Shown here one piece after another: positions 1-6,182 of a stretch of 9,241 bases of DNA; the first letter of the stretch is position 1, and every line of letters begins with the position of its first letter. Origin of the DNA: JAFALX01 sp050734185 (GTDB taxonomy: Bacteria; Chloroflexota; Dormibacteria; Aeolococcales; Aeolococcaceae); the NCBI GenBank assembly GCA_050734185.1, contig JBOHUE010000042.1, forward strand, positions 1-9,241. The letters run 5' to 3'. The notes beneath the pieces were generated by a model. The model saw nothing but the letters and a program-made list of their open reading frames with translations, ran no database searches and was not told the origin of the DNA. Both the position numbers and the translations under genes were made by a program.

Positions 1-52
1 CCTCCCTGAGCTTGCGCACGATCTGCTCCGGCGTGTGCTTCCGTCCCTTCAT
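1..52 (-). CDS. IS3-family transposase OrfA (partial, N-terminus only)
   Basis: This is the first 17 codons of the small helix-turn-helix subunit (OrfA) of an IS3-family transposase, which binds the element's ends. The visible protein begins MKGRKHTPEQIVRKLRE, the standard OrfA opening (K-x-HTPEQI-x-x-KLRE). The ATG at 52 is preceded by AAGGAGG at good spacing, which fixes the start. The gene runs off the left edge of the window. In this family OrfB (the DDE integrase domain) normally follows by programmed frameshifting, but it is not visible here. The family call is confident despite the short length because the motif is so characteristic. Confidence 0.85.
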   Translation of the reverse strand, partial: MKGRKHTPEQIVRKLRE

Positions 53-127
53 GAGTGGTTCCTCCTTGCCCTTGCGGGCCAACGGGAACTCTCATATCAG
101 GTGGACCAATCTCAGGGGGTCGGGCCA
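1..127 (-). mobile_element. IS3-family insertion sequence, 5' (left) end, cut by window edge
   Basis: Read on the minus strand, this stretch is the beginning of an IS3-type element. A likely terminal inverted repeat starts TGGCCCGACCCCC at about 127. A short leader and a strong ribosome binding site follow, then the start of OrfA at 52. The edge at 127/128 is inferred: at this point the interrupted IS1182-type transposase stops matching its family and the TG-initiated, GACCCCC-containing end typical of IS3 elements begins. The other end of the element lies outside the window, so the exact inverted repeat and any target duplication cannot be confirmed here. Confidence 0.7.
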
Positions 128-335
128 CCATGAGCACGGTCGCCTTGAGCAGCTGCTCCGGCGGCACGCTCTGCCGGCCGGTGACGGCGTACATAGCATC
201 GAACTCCACGTCGAGGTCGGCCAGCACCGCCTCCACGACCTTCTTGATCCGTCGGATCGGATGGTCCGGCGGGATCATGCTCTCCGGTGTGAGCGTCGAC
301 AGCATCGTCGTCTGCGGATCTGTGGTGCCACGCAT
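128..335 (-). pseudogene. IS1182-type transposase, N-terminal fragment disrupted by IS insertion
   Basis: About 69 codons of a DDE transposase of the IS1182 type can be read from the ATG at 335. They include LTPESMIPPDHPIRRIKK (residues about 15-32), LFDAMY-like VEFDAMYAVTGR (43-54) and SVPPEQLLKATVLM (56-69). This is the standard N-terminal pattern of the family, normally followed by ALYSxRSER. Here it switches abruptly after ATGG (131-128) into the end of an IS3-family element, so the gene is broken. The catalytic DDE residues would lie downstream and are absent. A GGAG lies about 8 bases before the ATG. Product non-functional unless it is restored by excision. Confidence 0.75.
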
Positions 336-431
336 GCTGGATCTCCGAGGCGGCGTTGACGGCGTTGCCCGAAGACTCGCATACCCGCGTCAGCAGTGGG
401 TGGCCCTCAGAGATCGAAAATCAACACCCTG
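128..431 (-). mobile_element. IS1182/IS5-type insertion sequence, 5' portion, interrupted by the IS3 element
   Basis: This is the left part of an IS1182-like (IS5 superfamily) element on the minus strand. It carries the N-terminal part of its transposase gene and about 95 bp of leader. The outer end is placed near 431, where the minus strand reads CAGGGTGTTGATTTTCGA, a sequence resembling the terminal repeats of this group. The inner limit at 128 is where the IS3 element is inserted. The rest of the element should lie left of the window, beyond the IS3 copy. The boundaries are inferred, since the second end is not available for comparison. Confidence 0.55.
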
Positions 432-471
432 TTAGGGCGCTCGCTCGAACTCGTACTAGAGTCGGCCTGGC

Positions 472-544
472 GGCCCCGTAGCTCAGCGGATAGAGCAGAG
501 GTTTCCTAAACCTCGTGTCGCAGGTTCGACTCCTGTCGGGGCCT
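472..544 (+). tRNA. tRNA-Arg (anticodon CCT)
   Basis: A full cloverleaf folds. The acceptor stem is GGCCCCG (472-478) with CGGGGCC (537-543). The D stem is GCTC/GAGC (481-484/493-496). The anticodon stem is GAGGT/ACCTC (498-502/510-514), enclosing the loop TTCCTAA with anticodon CCT at 505-507. The variable loop has five bases (GTGTC). The T stem is GCAGG/CCTGT (520-524/532-536) with loop TTCGACT. The discriminator base is T544, and CCA is not encoded. It decodes AGG arginine codons. TAGAGT (457-462) is a possible -10 element, in the few bases between the IS end and the gene. tRNA genes are common integration sites, and the accessory genes start to the right of this one. Confidence 0.93.
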
Positions 545-886
545 CGTTATGGAATAAGGGATTTCTGGCATTATTGGGGCTCTCCATTTAGCTGGCGGAC
601 GCCTCCCTACACCCTAAACTACCCCTTACGGATGCAGAGGCGACGCCTTCACTAAATAGCGACAGCGGCCATTAGGATGGCCGGTGGTGGCGGACGAGAC
701 CATCAATTTCATACGTGTCGGCGCTACAGGCCTCGCGACCGCGAACAGAACAGCTTCGTTGACCCGGCCGGCAATGGGGTGAATGGATGGTCGAGACAGG
801 CGACTTGCAATGGGCGGCTTTATTCCGGCTCGGCTTCGCGCCGGGTCCCGACCTACGCCAAATGCGGGCCATCGCGGCTTGATTGA
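545..886. other. Gene-poor spacer between tRNA-Arg and the membrane protein gene
   Basis: No convincing gene is visible. All open frames are short, have no good ribosome binding site and resemble no family I recognise. One plus-strand frame (about 679-779) is open for about 33 codons with GC-rich third positions and ends in TGA. It may be a scrap of an old gene. The stretch contains a perfect 7-bp hairpin (666-683). A weaker GC-rich hairpin pairs CCGGC 825-829 with GCCGG 840-844. It is likely the scar between the tRNA and the inserted cluster, and it should contain the cluster's promoter, though no clear -35/-10 pair stands out. Confidence 0.4.
666..683. repeat. Perfect 7-bp inverted repeat (stem-loop)
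   Basis: CGGCCAT (666-672) and ATGGCCG (677-683) pair perfectly around a TAGG loop. No T-run follows on either strand, so it is not a classical terminator. It could be a regulatory-protein site or a recombination remnant in the spacer ahead of the restriction cluster. Function unknown. Confidence 0.4.
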
Positions 887-2779
887 GTGAACCGCCAGAT
901 ACAAACGCTCGCATCGCAACTCGGCGATTTGTTCGGGATGCGGGAGTCCTGGCCGTGGCTATCCGCCGCCTTCGCGTCGTCGATCCTATTGTCTCTTCAC
1001 AGGATCCCTGGCGAACTTGACCGAGGCTCAATCCTAGCCCTTACGGGGCTTGTCCTGGCCACCGTGTCGGTCACGTTTGGCATCGTCGCCATCACAACGC
1101 AGCACCTCGCCGAGACGTATTCCCGCGAAGTCTTCTTATCGGCGACTGGCAATCGCGTATGGCAGGCATGCGTCGTAGGCGAGGGCGTCGCGGTGGCTTT
1201 CGGTGTCGCTCTCGCGCTTTGGCGTCCTGACATGACGTCAGGCGTCGTCGTCGCCATTCTCCTCGCCGCGTCACTTCTGGAGAGCTGGATTGCGGTTTCA
1301 GAGCAGCTTCGCCAATTCGATCCAGTGCCAATCATCGAGGCGTTAGCAGCGGCGACTGTGAAGCAGCTTCCATTCGATCCGGCTGCCGCAGGTGTGGCGA
1401 TTGATCGAAGTCTCGGAATCCTTGACATAACACTGATTCGTGCGGTCAAAGGGGACGTGCATGTCGTTAGGGCGGGGCTCGCCGCGTGGAATAGGATCCT
1501 GGGCGCGTACTTGAGATCGCAGACAATTGTTTGGAACGACCGCTACCTTCTCTGGTTGTACGCTCGATGTTCTGAGCTATGTGAGACGTACGCGAAGGAA
1601 TCCGTGGGACTCGTCCTTCCTGTGATCGTTGAAGGCATAAGCCATTTGGCTCAGACCACGGCTGCATGGCGCAACCCCCTCAATGCGGACGTTGATGAGG
1701 GAACAGCACTACTCGTCGACACGCTCAAGAAGGCGGCCGCGTTGTCGGCAAACGCGCGTTCCACGGCCGCTGATCAAGCCACCTCGGGCATCGGGTCGAT
1801 TGCTAAGTCCTGCCTGGAGGCTGAGAAGTTCAACGTCGCACAAATCCCAATTGCCGATCTGACCGAACTCGGTCGGACAGCCGCCGGGGTTGCAACGGAG
1901 ATTGCAAGCCGTGCAGCGATGGAGTTGAGCGGGATCCTGCTGCGTCTCGCGGGCTCGAGCTCGCACGACGTGATGTGTGTATCAGATGTGGAAGATGCCA
2001 TCAAAGGGATACGCGAGATAGCGTTGTCTGTGCCGATGAGGCTCGGCCCGGTGCACTTCCTAACGGCACCGCTTGCCGACGACAACCTGCCAAGGGCCAT
2101 TCAAGCGCTCGCTTTGGCCGCTGGGCGCCGGGACGAGCGCGACGCGCGGCCGTGGCAAGCTGTGACGTTGCAGGCTGCCTACGTGGCTGTCGAAGTCATC
2201 GACAACCTCGATCTCAACATAGGCATGCGCTGGTATTCGGTCGAAGCCGCAGCGTGCGTCGTTCTAGGCCTCCTAGCGACGCACCGATGGCAGCCCTACA
2301 TTGAGCCGATCCGCCGTATATTCACTCGGCTGATCGACCTGGCAATCGAGGACGACGGCCGCCTCCATGCTATAGAACCCCTCGACAGCGTTGCGCTCGC
2401 GCTCTACGAGGAATCTAGATCGAGCGACGGGGAACTGCGGGCGATTCTGACTCGGCTAGCCGAGACTATCGAAGCTACGGATCAACGAACCCGAGCGAGG
2501 TTGGCACCCATCCTGCGGCGCGTGGGGGCAACGGCGCTTTACTACGGCGACGAAGAGCTTGCCAACGTAATGGCGAAGGCGTCAGTTCCGGAGCCGCGGT
2601 CACTCTCCAAGCAGCCTCGAACTCTCGCGGACGCGTTTGTGCTCCGCGGTGTGCCGCTTGGGCTGCGGACCATGACTCGACCTGGGCTCTATCTGCCCCC
2701 CGAGTCGACTCACTTTGAGGATCGTGCGAGTCAAGAAAAGTTCGCTGCGTCGGAAGCGCGACAGAACGCTACCAGTTAG
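887..2779 (+). CDS. Uncharacterised membrane protein, 630 aa, first gene of the restriction cluster
   Basis: Function unknown. The N-terminal 140 residues contain about four hydrophobic segments (roughly 22-39, 48-72, 91-112 and 116-135). The rest, about 490 residues, looks soluble, mostly helical and rich in alanine and leucine. The second segment and what follows (TVSVTFGIVAITTQHLAETY, about 59-78) loosely recalls the DUF2254 membrane family, where such a segment precedes a cytoplasmic region. That resemblance is impressionistic. The start is the GTG at 887, immediately after an in-frame TGA, with no good ribosome binding site. ATG 938 (Met18) is an alternative that would still keep all the membrane segments. 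The gene ends 42 bases before the RAMA gene and points the same way, so it may be the first gene of the operon. Some codon use is less GC-biased than in the protease at the right edge, which fits acquired DNA. Confidence 0.75.
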   Translation: MNRQIQTLASQLGDLFGMRESWPWLSAAFASSILLSLHRIPGELDRGSILALTGLVLATVSVTFGIVAITTQHLAETYSREVFLSATGNRVWQACVVGEGVAVAFGVALALWRPDMTSGVVVAILLAASLLESWIAVSEQLRQFDPVPIIEALAAATVKQLPFDPAAAGVAIDRSLGILDITLIRAVKGDVHVVRAGLAAWNRILGAYLRSQTIVWNDRYLLWLYARCSELCETYAKESVGLVLPVIVEGISHLAQTTAAWRNPLNADVDEGTALLVDTLKKAAALSANARSTAADQATSGIGSIAKSCLEAEKFNVAQIPIADLTELGRTAAGVATEIASRAAMELSGILLRLAGSSSHDVMCVSDVEDAIKGIREIALSVPMRLGPVHFLTAPLADDNLPRAIQALALAAGRRDERDARPWQAVTLQAAYVAVEVIDNLDLNIGMRWYSVEAAACVVLGLLATHRWQPYIEPIRRIFTRLIDLAIEDDGRLHAIEPLDSVALALYEESRSSDGELRAILTRLAETIEATDQRTRARLAPILRRVGATALYYGDEELANVMAKASVPEPRSLSKQPRTLADAFVLRGVPLGLRTMTRPGLYLPPESTHFEDRASQEKFAASEARQNATS

Positions 2780-2821
2780 TCGCGCCTATTCAGCTTCCGG
2801 CGACATCCGGCGCGGTTCCAA

Positions 2822-3154
2822 ATGCGGGCGGACCGCCCGCGGGTGGGAATGAATACACTGCAGCGAATGGCCCGAGGCTCGATCAGCGCCCTTATCGACG
2901 CCGGCTTACTGGAGGAGGGAACGGAGGTTTTCCACGAGGGACGCCTCCATTCGGAGCGCACCGCTGCGGGCCGGATCGTTGCTGGCGGCATCAAAATCGG
3001 CGACCGCGTACACGCCAGCCCATCCGGCGCAGCACGAGCCGTCAGCGGGTCATCGGCCGAGAACGGTTGGAGATGGTGGCGAGTCCGACCGTCAGGGCTC
3101 ACGCTCGACGAGATCCGCCAGAAGATGCTTCTCACCAGCGCAGATACGGACTAA
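2822..3154 (+). CDS. Stand-alone RAMA-domain protein (restriction-associated DNA-binding accessory)
   Basis: Nearly the whole 110-residue protein is one RAMA (restriction enzyme adenine methylase associated) domain. It opens with a helix ISALIDAGLLEEGTEVF (21-37). A beta-rich stretch RIVAGGIKIGDRVHASPSGA (51-70) and the signature AENGWRWWRV (79-88) follow, and it ends in SGLTLDEIRQKML (91-103). RAMA domains are usually fused to adenine methyltransferases, ParB-like proteins or restriction enzymes and are predicted to recognise modified or target DNA. Here the domain stands alone, 39 bases upstream of a methyltransferase gene that lacks it. It may therefore supply DNA recognition in trans or act as a regulator. 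The start is uncertain: ATG 2822 is taken, while ATG 2849 (Met10) keeps the domain intact. Neither has a strong ribosome binding site. The domain call is confident, the role inferred. Confidence 0.85.
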   Translation: MRADRPRVGMNTLQRMARGSISALIDAGLLEEGTEVFHEGRLHSERTAAGRIVAGGIKIGDRVHASPSGAARAVSGSSAENGWRWWRVRPSGLTLDEIRQKMLLTSADTD

Positions 3155-3181
3155 AATCGACCGAACGGCTGTTCGTCCACC

Positions 3182-3187
3182 AAGGAG
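3182..3187 (+). promoter_or_regulatory. Ribosome binding site of the methyltransferase gene
   Basis: AAGGAG lies six bases before the ATG at 3194. It is the strongest such site in the cluster and supports that start. Confidence 0.8.
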
Positions 3188-3193
3188 CCCCAG

Positions 3194-4852
3194 ATGCTGG
3201 CCGGAGACACCGCCGAGCTTCGGAAGGCGCGCGGCGCTTTCTTCACACCGGCTCCCCTCTGTGATTACGTCTCATCGTGGGCAATTCGGTCGCCAGACGA
3301 TCAGGTGCTCGAGCCGGCCTGCGGTGAAGCGGCGTTCCTGTTAGCAGCCGGACTCCGTTTGAGGCAGCTCCAAGCCGGCCTACTACTCTCCGCCGGCCGT
3401 ATTCACGGTGTTGAGGTTCACGGCGATAGTGCGAGGTCCGCATCGACCGCGATCGGCGGTGCTGGCATCAACGCGGAGATCACAACCGGTGACTTCCTCG
3501 ATCTAGAACCTCACCCCCGGTTCGACGCCGTAATCGGCAATCCACCATATGTCCGCTATCAGGAGTGGCGGGGCGACGCGCGGACCAAGGCACGAGCTGC
3601 GGCGCTACGCGCGGGCGTTGCGCTCACCAACCTCGCGTCATCTTGGGCGGCTTTTGTTGTTCATTCTTCCCTCTTTCTTCGCCCCGGAGGGCGCCTCGGC
3701 TTGGTGCTTCCTGCGGAATTGCTCACTGTCAACTATGCCGCCCCGGTTCGCTCCTACTTGATGCGGCGTTTCGGCCGGGTTCGACTGGTTCTCTTCGAGC
3801 AACGCGTCTTCCCCGGAGTTCTCGAGGAAGTGGTGCTCCTGTTGGCTGACGGCAAAGGCCCGACATCGCACTGCGAACTCACCCAAGTTCGTAATCTCGA
3901 CGAGCTCGCGCTGGTCGACACTGCTCCGTACCACTGGACACCAGTCCCTGCGAACGCCAAGTGGACCCAGGCGTTAATCCCGAGGTCTGCGTTAGCGAGC
4001 TTCACCGAGCTGCTTGGGAGTCCCACCTTCTCGTCACTCGTTGAATGGGGGGATACCACGCTCGGCATGGTCACCGGGGCAAACGCTTACTTCGCGTTGA
4101 GCGCCCCACGTGTGCGCGAGTTGAAACTCCGTCGGAGTGATCTCATTGCCGTGTCGCCGCCCGGCTCGAGGCATCTGCGCGGTCTCTCTTACACGACGAA
4201 GGCGTGGGAGGAAATGGAGCGCGACGGTGCCCGCGTGTGGCTGTTCCGCCCGTCGTCTAAACCGTCGGAAGCCGCAGAGATGTACATCGAGGCTGGTGAA
4301 GGCGACAGCGTCCATACGGCCTTCAAGTGCCGTGTCCGCAAACCCTGGTGGCGCGTCCCCTACCTACGGCCAGCCGATCTCTTGCTGACGTATATGAATG
4401 CTGATACCCCGCGGCTCTGCGCGAATCGTGCAGGTGTCCACCACCTGAACTCAGTTCACGGGCTATATGTCACGCCAGAGCTTCGCCAACTCTCCCTTGA
4501 TCTGCTCCCCATCGCCGCACTGAATAGCCTGACTGTGCTCGCCGCCGAAGTCATGGGACGCTCGTACGGCGGCGGCATGCTGAAGCTCGAACCGCGCGAG
4601 GCCGACACACTTCCCGTTCCATCTCCGAACTTTCTCCGCGCGCAGGCGACCGACCTGCGCGCCTTGCGCCCTCAGCTCGGTCTCGCCCTGCGAAACGGAC
4701 GCATCGAAGACGCGATAACGCTCGTCGACGACGTGCTGCTCTCTCGCGGCCTGGGTATGAAACGTGCGGCGCTGAAGACACTCGTGGGAGCGAGACAAGT
4801 CCTTGCGCGGCGTCGCAGTGCTCGAGGAGAGGCACCGCGTGGCGCGCGTTGA
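3194..4852 (+). CDS. Adenine-N6 DNA methyltransferase, Eco57I/TaqI-like (restriction-modification)
   Basis: Transfers a methyl group from S-adenosylmethionine to the N6 of adenine in a DNA target, protecting host DNA from the partner nuclease. Motif X-like ARGAFFTPAPLCDYV is at 12-26, the AdoMet-binding motif I VLEPACGEAAFL at 38-49, and acidic GVEVHGD at 72-78. The catalytic motif IV is NPPY at 116-119, preceded by FDAVIG. The C-terminal part is the target-recognition region and ends with the typical RSYGGGMLKLEP (456-467) and LPVP (473-476). Its 552 residues suit a modification enzyme; I see no fused nuclease domain. AAGGAG (3182-3187) six bases before the ATG fixes the start. Its end overlaps the next gene by 14 bases, so the two are probably translationally coupled. 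The recognition sequence cannot be predicted. Confidence 0.93.
   Translation: MLAGDTAELRKARGAFFTPAPLCDYVSSWAIRSPDDQVLEPACGEAAFLLAAGLRLRQLQAGLLLSAGRIHGVEVHGDSARSASTAIGGAGINAEITTGDFLDLEPHPRFDAVIGNPPYVRYQEWRGDARTKARAAALRAGVALTNLASSWAAFVVHSSLFLRPGGRLGLVLPAELLTVNYAAPVRSYLMRRFGRVRLVLFEQRVFPGVLEEVVLLLADGKGPTSHCELTQVRNLDELALVDTAPYHWTPVPANAKWTQALIPRSALASFTELLGSPTFSSLVEWGDTTLGMVTGANAYFALSAPRVRELKLRRSDLIAVSPPGSRHLRGLSYTTKAWEEMERDGARVWLFRPSSKPSEAAEMYIEAGEGDSVHTAFKCRVRKPWWRVPYLRPADLLLTYMNADTPRLCANRAGVHHLNSVHGLYVTPELRQLSLDLLPIAALNSLTVLAAEVMGRSYGGGMLKLEPREADTLPVPSPNFLRAQATDLRALRPQLGLALRNGRIEDAITLVDDVLLSRGLGMKRAALKTLVGARQVLARRRSARGEAPRGAR
4824..4832 (+). promoter_or_regulatory. Ribosome binding site setting the endonuclease start
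   Basis: GAGGAGAGG lies inside the 3' end of the methyltransferase gene, six bases before GTG 4839. It favours that start over the upstream TTG 4803 and suggests coupled translation. Confidence 0.6.
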
Positions 4853-5648
4853 CGATCTGCTCAAGCAAGCGCTGAAGGCGCTCCCACAGAAGCCGGCGGA
4901 CAACCATCAGCAGGCTGCCAAAAAGCGATACTCCGAACAGGCCTCTGCGGTGATAGCACAAGCCTTTGCGGAAGAGTTGCGCCAACGCGGCATGAAAGAG
5001 GCCCGTCCCGCGCCACCCGGCGACGTCGGGCTATCTGGAGCAGAACGTCGACTCGCAGGCGGTATCGGTGCGAAGAAGGTCGATGTGACATGGGCGACCG
5101 AGGAATCGGGCTTGCTGCTCGCTCTCTCCGTCAAGACCATCAACTTCCGCGACGCGCGAACTGGGAACTTCCAAAAGAATCTTACGAATCGCCGCGGTGA
5201 CCTGCTCATCGAGGCAGTGACACTGCACCGTCGTTTCCCGTATGCAGTCCTCGGTGGATTCCTGTTTCTGGACTGGGACGCCCAGTTGGACGCCACCGAA
5301 GGCCGCCAAGCCACGTTTGCGAACGCCCATTCGCGACTGCGGTTGTTCACCAACCGCTACGACCCCGCGGGGCGCGATGAGCAGTGGGAGCGACTATACC
5401 TCGTCGCCCTGCGCGCCAATCCGTTTGACCCGCAATGGAAGGTCAACGAGGTTGGCTCCATTGAAGACGTCTCTCTCGACACAGCATTCGACGAACTCGT
5501 CGGCCTCGTAGCCGACCGAAATTTCGACTTCTACGATGTCGTTTCAGGAAACATCGTGAGAATCGGTCAGCGGCTCCGAGATCCATACCCCAGTTCGGAC
5601 GGCGGGCCATCACTCGACGATGTACTCGTCGCCGATGACGAGAACTGA
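4839..5648 (+). CDS. Probable PD-(D/E)XK restriction endonuclease
   Basis: Likely the nuclease partner of the overlapping adenine methyltransferase, cutting DNA that lacks its modification. I read a PD-(D/E)XK-like core as E69, then KKVDVTW with D82, then LALSVKTINFRD with K99. Position 97 in the SVK tripeptide is serine where the canonical motif has Glu or Asp. Further segments are KNLTNRRGDLL (113-123) and HRRFPYAVLGGFLFLD (130-145), which also match restriction-type nucleases as I remember them. The 269-residue length fits a type II enzyme. I chose GTG 4839 because GAGGAGAGG (4824-4832) lies six bases upstream. A TTG at 4803 would add 12 residues without a good site. The 14-base overlap with the methyltransferase gene supports a single functional unit. 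Family assignment is by motif and context only. Confidence 0.72.
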   Translation: MARVDDLLKQALKALPQKPADNHQQAAKKRYSEQASAVIAQAFAEELRQRGMKEARPAPPGDVGLSGAERRLAGGIGAKKVDVTWATEESGLLLALSVKTINFRDARTGNFQKNLTNRRGDLLIEAVTLHRRFPYAVLGGFLFLDWDAQLDATEGRQATFANAHSRLRLFTNRYDPAGRDEQWERLYLVALRANPFDPQWKVNEVGSIEDVSLDTAFDELVGLVADRNFDFYDVVSGNIVRIGQRLRDPYPSSDGGPSLDDVLVADDEN

Positions 5649-5690
5649 AGAAGTCTGCGTAACTCCAAAGCATTATCCTCGTCGCAAAGA

Positions 5691-5960
5691 ATGCGTCGCG
5701 TGAGGGACGCCGCCAATATGGCTGTCGCGATCGCTGCGAGTGCGCTCGTCGCGGTAGCTGCGTGGATTCATGACCGCGTCAACCACTCGGCCAATGTGTA
5801 CGTCGATGGAGACGTCTGCACTCGGACCATCGAGAGCTTCTTGTCGCCCGTCAAGAGCTGGATTCGCGGGACGTACCACTCGGTCTCGTCCGAATGGCTG
5901 CAAGTCCTAGCTGGACGAGTACGCCTTGCGGCTACAACCATTCATGACCACACCAAGTGG
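5691..5960 (+). pseudogene. IS1595-family (ISXO2-like) transposase, C-terminal remnant with frameshifts
   Basis: The readable part matches the C-terminal catalytic region of IS1595 transposases: HDRVNHSANVYVDGD (residues 27-41 of the frame starting at 5691), then TRTIESFLSPVKSWIRGTYH, then VSSEWLQ. The family norm is HS-x-x-YV-x-GDVHTNTIEGFWSLLKRGI-x-GTYH-x-VS-x-x-HLQ. The next element, LDEYALR, appears only in another frame after about 5910, and YNH only in the third, so the gene is broken by at least two small frameshifts. The conserved His of DVHT is Cys and the Trp of FWS is Leu, also signs of decay. The N-terminal zinc-ribbon part and most of the DDE domain are missing. The frame beyond about 5960 is probably not coding. 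Confidence 0.75.
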
Positions 5961-5985
5961 CTCAACGGCCACCGGCGGCCGCAGG

Positions 5986-6005
5986 GTAGGCGACGTTTCG
6001 CCTAC
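5986..6005. terminator. Perfect 8-bp hairpin at the end of the minus-strand small ORF
   Basis: GTAGGCGA (5986-5993) and TCGCCTAC (5998-6005) pair perfectly around the loop CGTT. The stop codon of the minus-strand ORF lies within one arm. It sits between the IS1595 remnant and that ORF, which run towards each other. No T-run follows, as is common for terminators in high-GC bacteria, so it may be a terminator or an IS end structure. Confidence 0.45.
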
Positions 6006-6166
6006 TGCTCGCCGCTGCTTGCGGGCCTACCGCCTGAGCGCGTCTTCTTGCGGAAGCGCGGCGGCGGCGGCGTTGCTTTGACCAGCTTGTCGAACTCGCG
6101 CGAGTCGGCACTGGAACTTTGTGGCCCGTCGGCGTTGTACTTCTCGCATAGCATGTCGTTGGGCAC
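6002..6166 (-). CDS. Small hypothetical protein, 54 aa, basic proline-rich tail
   Basis: This minus-strand frame from GTG 6166 (or ATG 6154) encodes about 54 residues: VPNDMLCEKYNAD, then SREFDKLVKATPPPPRFRKK, then a Gly/Arg/Ser-rich end. I do not recognise the family. Most third codon positions are G or C, more coding-like than the opposite frame. The stop falls in a perfect hairpin (5986-6005), which supports a real gene end. The frame stays open upstream for about 25 codons into the neighbouring gene without a start codon, so the ORF may be the 3' remnant of a longer gene cut when the 6183 gene was joined. No clear ribosome binding site is seen. Confidence 0.4.
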   Translation of the reverse strand: MPNDMLCEKYNADGPQSSSADSREFDKLVKATPPPPRFRKKTRSGGRPASSGEQ

Positions 6167-6182
6167 AAGCTGAGGATATCGC

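Noticed and set aside
12..435. Two overlapping plus-strand ORFs of 115 and 126 aa
   Set aside because: They are antisense to the IS1182-type and IS3 transposase coding sequences, which match known families on the minus strand.
679..779. Open plus-strand frame containing TINFIRVGATGLATANRTAS, and its antisense ORF 626-919
   Set aside because: The codon pattern looks partly coding, but there is no start, ribosome binding site or recognisable family, so it is only noted as a possible scrap.
1424..1450. TTGACA-like promoter element
   Set aside because: It lies inside the membrane protein gene with no well-spaced -10 element or downstream start.
4803..4838. TTG 4803 as start of the endonuclease
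   Set aside because: It has no good ribosome binding site, whereas GTG 4839 has GAGGAGAGG six bases upstream.
887..5648. BREX or Pgl system
   Set aside because: The methyltransferase is only 552 residues and there is no PglZ phosphatase, BrxC ATPase or Lon-like gene; the layout fits a type II-like restriction system better.
5960..6173. C-terminal part of the 160-residue plus-strand ORF from 5691
   Set aside because: After the frameshift near 5910 it no longer matches IS1595 transposase, and the minus strand has a better coding frame.
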